Shown here: positions 43,893 to 52,820 of the stretch, in pieces
How the letters are laid out: each line of letters opens with the position of its first letter
Position numbering within the stretch: the first letter of the stretch is position 1
Assembly: GCA_965263155.1 (NCBI GenBank)
Contig: OZ253586.1
Location: 2,108,001 to 2,172,000 of the forward strand
Direction of reading: 5' to 3'
DNA length: 64,000 bases
Source: JAAXIE01 sp965263155
GTDB taxonomy: Bacteria; Chloroflexota; Dehalococcoidia; Lucifugimonadales; JAAXIE01
Program-made: the position numbers and the translations under genes
The notes under the pieces: generated by a model
Database searches by the model: none
What the model saw: the letters and a program-made list of their open reading frames with translations, nothing else
Told to the model about the DNA's origin: nothing

Positions 43893-45191
43893 CGAGATGA
43901 TACGAACGCCAATTATAGCTATGTAAATCAGGTTGTGGGGCAGGGGGAGAGTTCGCCCGGAACTGGGGAGCCCGTGTGGAGCAACATCCTTGGGGCGACG
44001 GCGGCCAGCTATACGCCAGTGACGATGGATGCAGGGCGCGTACTACGCGCTGAGGTGACTTATCGGGACGGGAATGGAACAAACAGAAGTGCCGCCAGTG
44101 GCCCTACTGCTCGGGTTGACCAGCGGGGCATGGTTACGCTGTCTCCATCAATGCCGGTGGTGGGGGAAGTACTGACGGCGACGCTGACTGATGAAGACGG
44201 GGATACTACCGGCGAGGTGTGGTTGTGGGAGAGATCCTTGGGGGGAAGCGCTGGCTCATGGGCGACCATTGATGGAGTGCTGATGGCGAGCTACACACCG
44301 GTGGCCCCTGCCGACGTAGGCGCGTTTCTGCGTGTCACGGTGACTTATAGCGATGGAATAGGGACTGGTAGGACCGCCGTCAGCGCGCCAACAGACCGAC
44401 TGGACCAGCGGGGAGCCGTGGGATTGAGTTCCAATGTCCCGGATGTGGGCGTCCAGCTGACGGCAACGCTGACTGACCCAGACGGCATGATGACCAACGC
44501 GGAGTGGCGGTGGCAGTGGTCGCCGAGTAGCGGTATGCAGTCGTGGAACGATGTGCCGGGAGCGGAAGGCGCTACGTATTCGCCAACGACGGCTGACGAA
44601 AGGATGCTTCTGCGGGTCACAGTGGTCTACGACGATGCTATAGGCGGCGGGCGGATGGTGGCGAGTCCTGCTACCGATCGTGTGGGGAAGCCCGGGGTGG
44701 TCAGCTTGGACTCCGGCCTCCCAGTGGCGGGCACGGCGCTCACGGCAATGCTGACGGACCCAGACGATAGCATCGCCAATGTAGTGTGGCAATGGGAGAG
44801 CTCCGATTTTGGGGGCGAGCCTCCATGGGCGGTGGTTTCTGGTGCGGAGTCTGCCATCTATACACCGCAGCCAAGCGATGCGGGTCGTCGGCTGCGCGCA
44901 GCAGCAGTGTACAGCGACGCTAGGGGTGAAGGGCGAACAGCTAGGAGCTTGCCAACCGCACCCGTGGACCAGGAGGGCGCAGTCAGCCTGTCAACGTATA
45001 CGCCCGAGGTAGGCACAGGGGTAGTGGCCGCTTTGACCGACCCGGATGGAGGCGTGGCCAACGAGACGTGGCAGTGGGAGAGGCCGACGGATGACGACGG
45101 GAACGTTTCGGGTCATATGTGGCAGTGGGGGCGTGCAGCAGCGGATGCAGATGCAGCTATACGCCCCGAACCGATGATGGTGTGTGGGTAG
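43893..45191 (+). pseudogene. Fragment of an Ig-like tandem-repeat surface protein
   Basis: The frame is open from 43893, but the first possible start is a GTG at 43935 in the middle of a repeat; there is no signal peptide. Four to five repeats of about 90 residues follow: RGAVGLSSNVPDVGVQLTAT, LTDPDG, WRWQWS, and YSPTTADERMLLRVTVVYDD. The same Ig-like type ends the 17258-18607 metallopeptidase. The last repeat loses the pattern near 45105 (GHMWQWGRAAADADAA) and stops, so both ends are broken. It was originally part of a larger secreted protein. Confidence 0.7.
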
Positions 45192-46141
45192 TCTCAGTCA
45201 GGAGTCCCCACGACTTGAGTTGCATGGGAGTATTCAGGAGCTAATAGCAGGAGCCTCCGGCCGGTCCGGACCGGCCGGGGGCTCCACTGATTTGCAGCCA
45301 TTTGCGGCAACCTCGAATGATGCCGGGCAAAACTGTCACAGAGCCGACGATAGATGTTGACTGCCCAAGTTGCGACCTCTTCAGCGAGCTCCATCGGCTG
45401 AAGCCATAACACCCCAAGCCAAAAAAACTTAGGCGATCTGACATCTCGCCACCGGGTACGCTAATGCCCGACTGGTGCCCGGTCTCCGGGGAAGAGTTTC
45501 CCAACACCCCAGCTATGGAGTCCCACTTGTGGACCGCCCAGGCGTCCATGCCTCGAAGCGAGGACTTCGGGGATGTAGCGCCACCATCGAATCGACACCC
45601 CGACGCCGATCTGACCGGCCGAGTCGGGCCGAGGCTGATAACAAACGTGATAACAGCCTACCTGCTGCGTATCTACGCCATAGCTGAGACTGGGGACTGA
45701 CCCCTCACAGGTCGCCCGGCTTTTCTGGGGCCATTCTTGGGAGGGAAGCACCTAGAACCTCAGAATAAGGCGCCCCAGGCAACCCAAGCCTGTCCACAAC
45801 CGGGAGATGCAGCCGTGACCAAAAATGGTTTCACAAATTTCAGTGAAATCAGCTACAGAAAAACGCGCGGCAGCTACGACCAGTCTGAAATCGCCGCTGG
45901 GAACCAGAAGGTCCTCCCCGCGCACCAATTGGGCCTCACTGTCGAACAAGCCGCGCGCTTCGCCGGTGTCTCCGCCCTCCCTGCGCTAGCCACTGGTGCC
46001 CCGATGTCTAGGCAGACGGGCAGCCTTCAACAATCGTAAGACCCTGGCCGGCTGGCCCCAGCGTTGACGGCTACCATAGTCGCAGATACACTCGCAAAGT
46101 CTGGCTGGGCCGCGCGCAAGCTGAAGCAGGAGCTATGGAAT
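45192..46141. other. 950-bp region without a supported gene
   Basis: It holds the long palindrome at 45250-45285. Open frames such as 45737-46039 lack family resemblance. An in-frame extension of the ASST-like gene back to 46064 is possible but has no ribosome-binding site. Confidence 0.45.
45250..45285. terminator. Very stable palindrome, probable terminator or mRNA-end hairpin
   Basis: GGAGCC-T-CCGGCCGGTCC meets its complement GGACCGGCCGG-G-GGCTCC: an 11-bp perfect GC core extended by a 6-bp outer stem. No T-run follows. Confidence 0.5.
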
Positions 46142-47314
46142 ATGGGCTGGTCATCTCATCATCCATCGGGACTAATCCATTACTCGCCGAGCCGCAGCTT
46201 CCGCGGCTACACCCTCATCTGCACCGGAGGCGGCGGCGACGCCTATCTTCTGGACATGGAAGGCAGGGTATGCCACACATGGCGTTCAGAGGCGGGTATC
46301 GATTACGCCTACCTGCTGCCCAATGGCAACCTGCTGCTGCGGGCCAACCCTCCTACGGAAGTCGATGTGGGGAACATCGGCGGCTCCTCCTCCAAGCTGG
46401 AGGAACTGGACTGGGACAGCAACCTTGTGTGGGAGCTGGACAATCCCATGGTGCACCACGACTTCGAGAGGTTGTCCAACGGCAACACGCTGGCCCTGCT
46501 CTTTGAGCGCATGCCCGTCGATTTGTCCGCCAGAGTGCAGGGAGGCTACGTCAGCGACAACGACCCACAAGAGATGGTCAGCGACATGGTGCAGGAAATC
46601 ACTCCCGACGGCTCGGTCGTATGGGAGTGGCACGCTTGGCAACACTTGGACGTGCAGGAAGACCTGATTTGCCCTCTGGAGGGTCGACGCGAGTGGACTC
46701 ACCAGAACACCTTGAACGTCATGCCCAACGGCGACCTGCTGGTCAGCTTCCGCCAGACTAGCGTCATCGCTATCGTGGACAAGGCAACAGGCAACTTCAG
46801 CTGGAAGTGGGGACCGGGCCAAATATCCCATCAGCACCACCCTACTCCCTTGGAGAACGGCCGGATATTACTGTTCGATAACGGCGCTCACCGGAGAGGC
46901 GTCAACTTTTCCCGCATCCTAGAAGTAGACCCCAACACCAACGAAATCGGCTGGGAGTATCGGGGCGACCCGCCCATCTCCTTCTACAGCTACAACATAA
47001 GCAGTAGCGACCGGCTACCCAACGGCAACACCCTGATCTGTGAAGGGGCTCCCGGCCGCGTGTTCGAAGTTACCCCGGACCGGCAGATCGTGTGGGAGTA
47101 CATCAACCCCTTCGGTGTGCAGCGCCCGTCGCGGCTGGCAGTGCAGACTGAGGCTGGCACCCGGCCCAGCGCCTCAGTTATGTCGGGTGCTACCGAGTGG
47201 GCCAATGCTGTGTTCCGCGCCCACCGCTACGCTGCGGATCATCCGGCGCTCCGAGGCCGGGACCTGAACCCCGACAGGCACTCCAATCTGAACCGGCTGT
47301 ACGCAGGCCAATGA
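46142..47314 (+). CDS. Arylsulfotransferase-like (ASST) beta-propeller protein
   Basis: A 390-residue product from ATG 46142 (AGGAG 9 nt upstream). Repeated propeller strands carry LPNGNLLLRA, RLSNGNTLALL, VMPNGDLLVSFR and RLPNGNTLICE alternating with VWELD, VVWEWHAW, FSWKWGPGQ and VWEYIN, plus HQNTLNV and HQHHPTPLENG with conserved His. This is the six-bladed arylsulfate sulfotransferase/PQQ-like family. No signal peptide is seen, so a cytoplasmic location is likely, unlike classical periplasmic ASST. The catalytic His cannot be assigned with certainty. The stop overlaps the ATG of the alcohol dehydrogenase gene (47311-47314), indicating a shared pathway. Confidence 0.8.
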   Translation: MGWSSHHPSGLIHYSPSRSFRGYTLICTGGGGDAYLLDMEGRVCHTWRSEAGIDYAYLLPNGNLLLRANPPTEVDVGNIGGSSSKLEELDWDSNLVWELDNPMVHHDFERLSNGNTLALLFERMPVDLSARVQGGYVSDNDPQEMVSDMVQEITPDGSVVWEWHAWQHLDVQEDLICPLEGRREWTHQNTLNVMPNGDLLVSFRQTSVIAIVDKATGNFSWKWGPGQISHQHHPTPLENGRILLFDNGAHRRGVNFSRILEVDPNTNEIGWEYRGDPPISFYSYNISSSDRLPNGNTLICEGAPGRVFEVTPDRQIVWEYINPFGVQRPSRLAVQTEAGTRPSASVMSGATEWANAVFRAHRYAADHPALRGRDLNPDRHSNLNRLYAGQ

Positions 47315-48474
47315 CCCAAGGGCTCCGTCCATCGGCCGCCGCGCGGGAGGCCTTCGAATACTCGCAGCCGACGCGCCTCGTATTCGGCGCGGGCCGGCTG
47401 GCCGACTTGCCTCGGCTCGTGGACGAGTTGGCTGGCCCCAACGCATCGGTGTTCCTCGCGACAGGCAGTAGCAGTTTGCGCGCCAGCGGAGTTCTCGACG
47501 CCGTCTGCCGAGGGCTGAGTACACACAGAATCATCCTGTTCGACAGGGTTCCCACCAATCCGTCTCCAGAGGTCACTCAACAGGCTATAGACCTTTGCCG
47601 CAGCAACGAGTGCAACATTGTAGTGGCCATCGGAGGCGGTAGCCCGCTGGACGTGGGTAAGATAACCGCTCTCCTGGCCCCAGGGCCCGCGGACCTCATG
47701 TCCTACCTGCAAGACCCGAAGAGTATCGATTTCGACGGCCTTCCCTGCATAGCCGTACCCACAACGTCGGGCAGCAGCAGCGAAGTCACCCCCTTTGCCG
47801 TCACTTGGGACAAGGAGGCAGGTGGGCGCTACCCCATAGCACATCCCGGCTTGTTTCCGAAGGTAGCCATCGTCGACCCCAACCTAGCGGTTTCCATGCC
47901 CAGCGACCTAGCTGCGGTTACCGGCATGGACGCCTTTACCAGCGCCTTTGAGGCTTACTGGTCTAATCAAGCCCAGCCTGTATCGGACGTGCTGGCCTTG
48001 GAATGCATCAGCCTCTATCGAGAAAACTTGGAGTTGTCCTGCCTGCAGGGCAGCGCAGAATCCCGGGCGAAGTGCGCTTTGGCCGCCTCACTGTCGGGCA
48101 TGGCATACAGCAGCGCCCGCACAACCGCACCCCACGCCTTCGGAACGCCCCTCAGCCTCTACTTCGGGACGGTGCACGGCGCGGCCGTGGGAGTGACCCT
48201 GCCAGCCTTCCTCCACTGGAACGCCCCAACGTTGGAGGGCAAGCTGGAAGCGCTGCTGAAGGCCATGCGGTGCTCGTCGTTGCAGGAAGCGTCGGAGACG
48301 CTGTCCGGCATAATGCAGCGCTGCGGCGTGAATACTCGACTTGGTCCCCTCGGAGTCGTCGCAGACGATCTATCGCGCATCGTAAGCCGCGGTCTGGGAG
48401 AACCTCAGATGCAATTCAACCCACGTCCGATGACGGAGGAGGAGGGGGTTTCCCTCCTGCAAGGCATCCTCTAA
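47311..48474 (+). CDS. Iron-type (group III) alcohol dehydrogenase
   Basis: A 387-residue NAD(P)-dependent dehydrogenase. The nucleotide-binding domain has RLVFGAGRLADLP, AIGGGSPLDVGK and VPTTSGSSSEVTPFAV. The metal domain has GMDAFTSAFEAYWS, APHAFGTPL and VHGAAVGVTLP. In family members the metal is held by Asp and His of DALTHAxE and by the two later His. Here the first His is Ser (DAFTSAFE), while the Asp and both other His remain. It is coupled to the ASST-like gene through ATGA. The substrate is unknown; phosphonate- or sulfonate-related alcohols are one possibility suggested by context only. Confidence 0.88.
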   Translation: MTQGLRPSAAAREAFEYSQPTRLVFGAGRLADLPRLVDELAGPNASVFLATGSSSLRASGVLDAVCRGLSTHRIILFDRVPTNPSPEVTQQAIDLCRSNECNIVVAIGGGSPLDVGKITALLAPGPADLMSYLQDPKSIDFDGLPCIAVPTTSGSSSEVTPFAVTWDKEAGGRYPIAHPGLFPKVAIVDPNLAVSMPSDLAAVTGMDAFTSAFEAYWSNQAQPVSDVLALECISLYRENLELSCLQGSAESRAKCALAASLSGMAYSSARTTAPHAFGTPLSLYFGTVHGAAVGVTLPAFLHWNAPTLEGKLEALLKAMRCSSLQEASETLSGIMQRCGVNTRLGPLGVVADDLSRIVSRGLGEPQMQFNPRPMTEEEGVSLLQGIL

Positions 48475-48723
48475 GGCCCACACTATCTCGGACGCTGGGC
48501 ATCCGCCCAAGAAACCCTACAGTGCCTCACCAACTGTGCCGTAGAACTGGACCTCTTCTCCCACTCGCCCTTTACCGTATTCGGTTCAACCAGTGGCGTA
48601 AGACCGCCATCCCCCAACCGCCATCCCCCCGGTTTTGAGACCCTAACGGAACCAATGTCTGGCAGGCTCCGTCTGTAGTCATAGGCTCCATAGTTCACTG
48701 ATGGGCCCAACAAAGGTGACAGG

Positions 48724-49887
48724 ATGAAAAGCAAAATTAAGGCGTTCCTCCATTCGATAGCGCTCGCCTGCCTACTCCTAATAGCAGTAGCCGCGTACGG
48801 AAGCGATTCCAGCCAACCCGATTCAACGCTAGAAGTAGAATCGGGTCGAAATCCCAATGAATGGGTGACCGGCACGGTGACCTACCGGGAAAGGCTGGCC
48901 CTTACACCGGGCGCAAAGCTTGAGGTGTCGTTGCGGGACGTTTCCTATGCGGACGCTGCCGCTCCCCTTATCGCACGCCAAGTCATCCCCAACCCCGGGC
49001 AGGTGCCCATCGAGTTCCGGGTAGGCTACAACCGCGACGACATCAACTCACGGAATACCTACTCGGTGACAGCACGAATCATTGAGTCCGACGGCAGGCT
49101 GGCCTTTATAAACGACACAGCCTATGACGTCATAACCCGGAGCAATCCGACAAAAGTCGACATGGTGCTTGTCCTAGTCGAGCCGCCTCCCAGCCTCGTT
49201 GAACAGACCGGCGACTCCGATTGGCGAGATTGGGTTGAGACTCCCGTTCGGGTCATCAGCGCGAATCTGATTCCTAACGAGCCGGAGCTGTTGGTGATGG
49301 TCAAGTATTACCAGTCGACCATCGATGGTTGCGTTCGACCAGGAAAAGAAGAGCTTCGAGTGGACGGGAACGATCTCAAGGTGACAGTCACCTTGATGCA
49401 CCCCCCTTCCACACCTTGGGCCATCGCTTGCGACGAAGACTTAGTGGAACTTGAGACAATAGCCCGAACCGAAGCGCTGCTCGGTCCTGGCGACACCTAC
49501 CGGCTGGTGGTCAACCGGCATCAGACCACTACCTTCTCCCTGCCGGAAGCCGAATTCCCCGATTCCTTCATAGCCGTATCGCACATCGAGAGCGCGGATG
49601 TGGAGGTGCTGGAAAGAGCACCGCCCCAATACCAACTGCACGTTGTTTCCGGCATGCCCAAGGGCAGCGGCTGTTCTCGGTTCAACGGGTACGAGATGAG
49701 ACGCGCCAACCCGAGCGAAATAGAGGTGGAGGTGACTCATCATGAGGTCGCCGACCCTATGGTCGGCTGCATCGCCGACTACCCTACAGTGGAAACGCTC
49801 ATCCCACTGGGGTCCGACTTCGAACCCGGTGTGGAATACACCGTGGTCGTAAACGCAGACACCACCGAGACCTTCAAAGCACAATAG
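48724..49887 (+). CDS. Secreted protein with YbaY domain and two related C-terminal domains
   Basis: A 387-residue protein with a signal peptide (HSIALACLLLIAVAAYG). Residues about 45-150 match the YbaY/YscW pilotin-like lipoprotein domain: VTGTVTYRERLALTPGAKLE, SLRDVSYADAAAPLIARQ, IPIEF-like segment, and YSVTARIIESDGRLAFIN. Two further domains (about 185-275 and 300-385) resemble each other, each with a Cys pair and ending VVNRHQTTTF or VVNADTTETF after GDTYRL/GVEYTV. The role is probably periplasmic or surface binding; no catalytic site is seen. The gene stands alone between the dehydrogenase gene and the convergent cupin gene. Confidence 0.75.
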   Translation: MKSKIKAFLHSIALACLLLIAVAAYGSDSSQPDSTLEVESGRNPNEWVTGTVTYRERLALTPGAKLEVSLRDVSYADAAAPLIARQVIPNPGQVPIEFRVGYNRDDINSRNTYSVTARIIESDGRLAFINDTAYDVITRSNPTKVDMVLVLVEPPPSLVEQTGDSDWRDWVETPVRVISANLIPNEPELLVMVKYYQSTIDGCVRPGKEELRVDGNDLKVTVTLMHPPSTPWAIACDEDLVELETIARTEALLGPGDTYRLVVNRHQTTTFSLPEAEFPDSFIAVSHIESADVEVLERAPPQYQLHVVSGMPKGSGCSRFNGYEMRRANPSEIEVEVTHHEVADPMVGCIADYPTVETLIPLGSDFEPGVEYTVVVNADTTETFKAQ

Positions 49888-50024
49888 GAATGTGCGGGCA
49901 CGCGCCCGTAGCCTAGGGACGAGCATCCCAGGCCGACCCGCCTCCTACATACAGACGGGACGCCTAGCAAGAATTGCAGGCGCCCCGAAGGCGGCAGCCG
50001 ATCTAAGGTGAACCTGGGTCGAGC

Positions 50025-50420
50025 CTACTCGCCCAGGTTCACTACGATATTGTCGGGACCGCGGGTGAGCACCGCCTCAGCAGGCTCGTCGGTCACGTTG
50101 CCCTCAATGTGAACCGTGTTGGCTGGCACGTAGATATAGTCGCCGGGACCTGCGTCGATGTACTCCTTGAAATCCTCACCAAAGTACACCCGAATGGACC
50201 CGCTCAGCACGTAGGCTGCTGTCTCGGCGTCGCCATGGTGGTGCACCGGCCCCAGCGTGTTGGGCACACAGGTCACGCGCCCCATCCAAATCTTGCTGGC
50301 ACCCGTGGTGTTGTTGTCGATGCCTGGCCGTCGCTCCATGCCGCGGGTCTGGGGCGTTGTGTCCAATGGCTGGGTGCCATGGAGCACCATCGGCTTCTGA
50401 GTGTCGATAGACGTGCTCAT
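50025..50420 (-). CDS. Small cupin-domain protein
   Basis: A 131-residue single-domain cupin. Motif 1 is PVHHHGDAETAAYVLSG with three His and a Glu as metal ligands; motif 2 is PGDYIYVPANTVHIEGN with the last His. A strong GGAGGA lies 7 nt before the ATG. It is the last gene of a minus-strand run with VOC, amidase and amidohydrolase genes. Such cupins act as dioxygenases, isomerases or binding proteins; the reaction cannot be told. Confidence 0.88.
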   Translation of the reverse strand: MSTSIDTQKPMVLHGTQPLDTTPQTRGMERRPGIDNNTTGASKIWMGRVTCVPNTLGPVHHHGDAETAAYVLSGSIRVYFGEDFKEYIDAGPGDYIYVPANTVHIEGNVTDEPAEAVLTRGPDNIVVNLGE

Positions 50421-50469
50421 GTTTTCCTCCTTTAAGATAGATAAGGGTTAACTATGTTAGTAGCGGTAC

Positions 50470-50841
50470 CTACGGAGGGCTGGTCGACAGCTCCAAACGG
50501 TTCCCTGAGGGGTCGTTGACGTAGATCGAATACCCACTGTCCTCGTTGTGCACACGCACACCCTGCACCTCAATGCCCATGCCCTCCAGTTCCTTGACCG
50601 CATCCTGGGCGTCGGCAGGCCCCTCGATGTCGAAGGTGTGATGGGGCACACCGGGACGGTCCCCGCCCTCGGCGTCGAAAACACCGACCACCATGTTGCC
50701 GAGGGCCACGCGAGAGACGTCGACCCCGTTTACTTGGTTGAAGGTCCGCTCGTCAGCGCCGAGGACGTTGCGATAGAAGTTCACCGTATCCTGGAACTTG
50801 TCCGCGTTCAGGTTCCAAGACCGGAAGCGTACCACCTTCAT
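50470..50841 (-). CDS. VOC-superfamily (glyoxalase/dioxygenase-like) protein
   Basis: A 123-residue protein with the two beta-alpha-beta-beta-beta modules of the vicinal oxygen chelate fold: FYRNVLGADERTF and GVPHHTFDIEGPAD; GYSIYVNDPSGNRLELS is the hallmark C-terminal strand with the metal Glu. The His in HHTFD and this Glu are probable metal ligands. An AGGAGGGT precedes the ATG. It probably acts with the neighbouring cupin in the same catabolic operon. Confidence 0.88.
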   Translation of the reverse strand: MKVVRFRSWNLNADKFQDTVNFYRNVLGADERTFNQVNGVDVSRVALGNMVVGVFDAEGGDRPGVPHHTFDIEGPADAQDAVKELEGMGIEVQGVRVHNEDSGYSIYVNDPSGNRLELSTSPP

Positions 50842-50937
50842 GGCTTACCCTCCTGCATCAAGTATTTTCTGCTTTGATGTTAACACCGCAGCCTATGGCG
50901 GACAAAAGTTTGCTACCTGCCATCGTCGCGAGACCGT

Positions 50938-51168
50938 CTATTCACTTGGCTTGCAGAATCTCGTCACAAGGCCGATGGCTGCCATACCGATCAACACCTT
51001 GAACCAAACTTCGAGCCAATACCAGAAATAGCTTTCGAGGACCGCTCCGTTTCCGCTGTATTCCCGTGCTTCAGAGTCCACACTGAACATTATCAGCCAT
51101 CCGGCGATGCTCGCTACAGACCACACGAGCATCAGAATGGATACCGATATTTTGAGGTCGATGGTCAC
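50938..51168 (-). CDS. Small two-helix membrane protein
   Basis: A 76-residue protein with two hydrophobic helices (SILMLVWSVASIAGWLIMF, about 9-28; LEVWFKVLIGMAAIGLVTRF, about 51-70) joined by an acidic loop. It starts MTIDLKIS with GGGAG upstream. It lies 27 bp behind the amidase gene. Such small proteins may be accessory subunits; no family is recognised. Confidence 0.55.
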   Translation of the reverse strand: MTIDLKISVSILMLVWSVASIAGWLIMFSVDSEAREYSGNGAVLESYFWYWLEVWFKVLIGMAAIGLVTRFCKPSE

Positions 51169-51195
51169 GCGTATTTCTCCCCCTTCCTTCCCTGC

Positions 51196-52710
51196 TCAGC
51201 ATGCTAGATGTTTCTGGTAGGCATCGGCTGCCCTCAGCACCGTGGCATCCTCACCAACCCGTCCTACCAGCATCATGCCCACCGGGCGCCCATCGGACAT
51301 GCCGCAGGGCACGTTGATAGCCGGGTGGCCAGTGACGTTGAAGCAGCAGGTGTTGCCTAGCATCTCAAAGGCCCGGTCGGTGTACTCTTCCCGGCTAACA
51401 TCGGAATCAGGGAGCAGAGTCGCCTTCATGGGCAGAGTCGGCATGACCAGCAGGTCGTGCTCCTGCAGCGCCTCATCGTAAGCTCCCTTGAGGGAACGGG
51501 CGAGGTTCTGCGCCTTGGCGTAGTAGCGGCCATGGTACCGCTGCTGCATGTAGTGCCCGAACAGCACCGTCAGCTTGGTGGTGTCCGACAGGTCGTCGGC
51601 GCGGGATATCCGACCACGAGCGTAGACGTCCAGAAGGCCGGTCAGGTAGTGGCCCTTCCAGTTGGTGCCCATGCTGTTGCCTTCGACCATGAGTCGAGTG
51701 GCCCCTTCGTTGGCGATGGGCTGCCAGACCGCGGGGCCGTCGCGGTGCCATGGTATGGAGATGTCCTTAACGGTAGCCCCTATGCCGGCGAAGGAGTGGG
51801 CGGCTTCGAAAACCATGGCGTCCACATCTTCCTCCGAAAGCCCTTCCCAGCCAAAGCCCTCGCTCACTACGGCCAATCGAAGGCCGGTGGCGTCGCCGGT
51901 GAGAGCCTGAGTATAGGCATCGGGCTGCAAACCGCCCCGTTGCCGGGGGTCGAGGCCGTCGGGTCCAGCGATGGCCTCCAGAAGCAGCGCCACGTCGGCT
52001 ACGGTGCGGGCCATGGGGCCGGTATGATCCAAGGTCAGCTCAATGGGAAAGATGCCGGTGTAGGGAACAAGCCCGTAAGTAGGCTTCAGGCCATAGATGC
52101 CACACCAAGAAGCGGGTATACGTATCGACCCGCCTTGATCGCCCCCGATGGCCAAGTCCACCTCTCCAGCGGCTACCAAGGCGGCGCTGCCGCTGGAAGA
52201 GCCTCCCGTCGTGTAGTCGGGGTTGTGGGGGTTGCGCACCGGGCCGGTATCCGAGGTGTGGCTGCCTCCGGAGAAGCAGAGGCTTTCGCATACCGCCTTC
52301 CCCAGAATAAAACCCCCAGCGTCGAGAATGCGGGTGACGATTGTGGCGTCGACGTCGGGAACGTAGCCCTCCAAGGTGCTGGTGCCGTTCATCATGGGAA
52401 CGCCCGCTACACAGATGTTGTCTTTGATGGCCACGGTCTTGCCTGCCAAGGGCCCGGAGGAGGCGCCCCGAATATCGGAGCGCCAGTACCACGCCCCCAA
52501 GGGGTTGTCTGCTGGCTGGGGACGGTGGCCCGGCGTGCGGGGGTACTTCACCGGCAGGGTCGGCTCAGTGAGTTCCTCCAGCCGGGCGTACCGCTGCAGA
52601 GCGGGCGTCATCAGGCCTTGGTAGGACTCCAAGTCGTCATCTGTCAGGTGGAAGCCGTAAAGCTCTGCGACCTGTTCCAAGTCATTCAAGCTGGGACCTT
52701 GAGGGATCAT
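51196..52710 (-). CDS. Amidase signature family enzyme 1
   Basis: A 504-residue serine hydrolase with a Ser-cisSer-Lys triad. The Lys is in TVAIKDNICVAGVPM, the cis-Ser in TTGGSSSGSAALVAAG and the nucleophile in GGDQGGSIRIPASWCG, followed by GLKPTYGLVPYTG. All are intact. Proteins of this family hydrolyse amide or carbamate bonds. The long N-terminal extension (residues 1-100, PSLNDLEQVAELYGFHLTDD) is typical of larger amidases such as glutamyl amidase-like catabolic enzymes. It is part of a minus-strand catabolic run and separated from the upstream amidohydrolase gene by a strong hairpin. Confidence 0.93.
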   Translation of the reverse strand: MIPQGPSLNDLEQVAELYGFHLTDDDLESYQGLMTPALQRYARLEELTEPTLPVKYPRTPGHRPQPADNPLGAWYWRSDIRGASSGPLAGKTVAIKDNICVAGVPMMNGTSTLEGYVPDVDATIVTRILDAGGFILGKAVCESLCFSGGSHTSDTGPVRNPHNPDYTTGGSSSGSAALVAAGEVDLAIGGDQGGSIRIPASWCGIYGLKPTYGLVPYTGIFPIELTLDHTGPMARTVADVALLLEAIAGPDGLDPRQRGGLQPDAYTQALTGDATGLRLAVVSEGFGWEGLSEEDVDAMVFEAAHSFAGIGATVKDISIPWHRDGPAVWQPIANEGATRLMVEGNSMGTNWKGHYLTGLLDVYARGRISRADDLSDTTKLTVLFGHYMQQRYHGRYYAKAQNLARSLKGAYDEALQEHDLLVMPTLPMKATLLPDSDVSREEYTDRAFEMLGNTCCFNVTGHPAINVPCGMSDGRPVGMMLVGRVGEDATVLRAADAYQKHLAC

Positions 52711-52759
52711 GGTGTCCTCCAGTCAAACCTAATCGCTCCACCGGACAGGGGCGGTGAAA

Positions 52760-52798
52760 CCCAACACCTTCCCCCCTTGAAGGGAGGAAGGTGTTGGG
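52760..52798 (-). terminator. Strong hairpin between amidohydrolase and amidase genes
   Basis: A 13-bp perfect stem (CCCAACACCTTCC / GGAAGGTGTTGGG) with further pairing inside a 13-nt loop region. It lies downstream of the amidohydrolase stop and upstream of the amidase start. It may end or attenuate transcription between them. Confidence 0.6.
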
Positions 52799-52820
52799 AT
52801 CGAGGCAAGGGTGCCAACTC

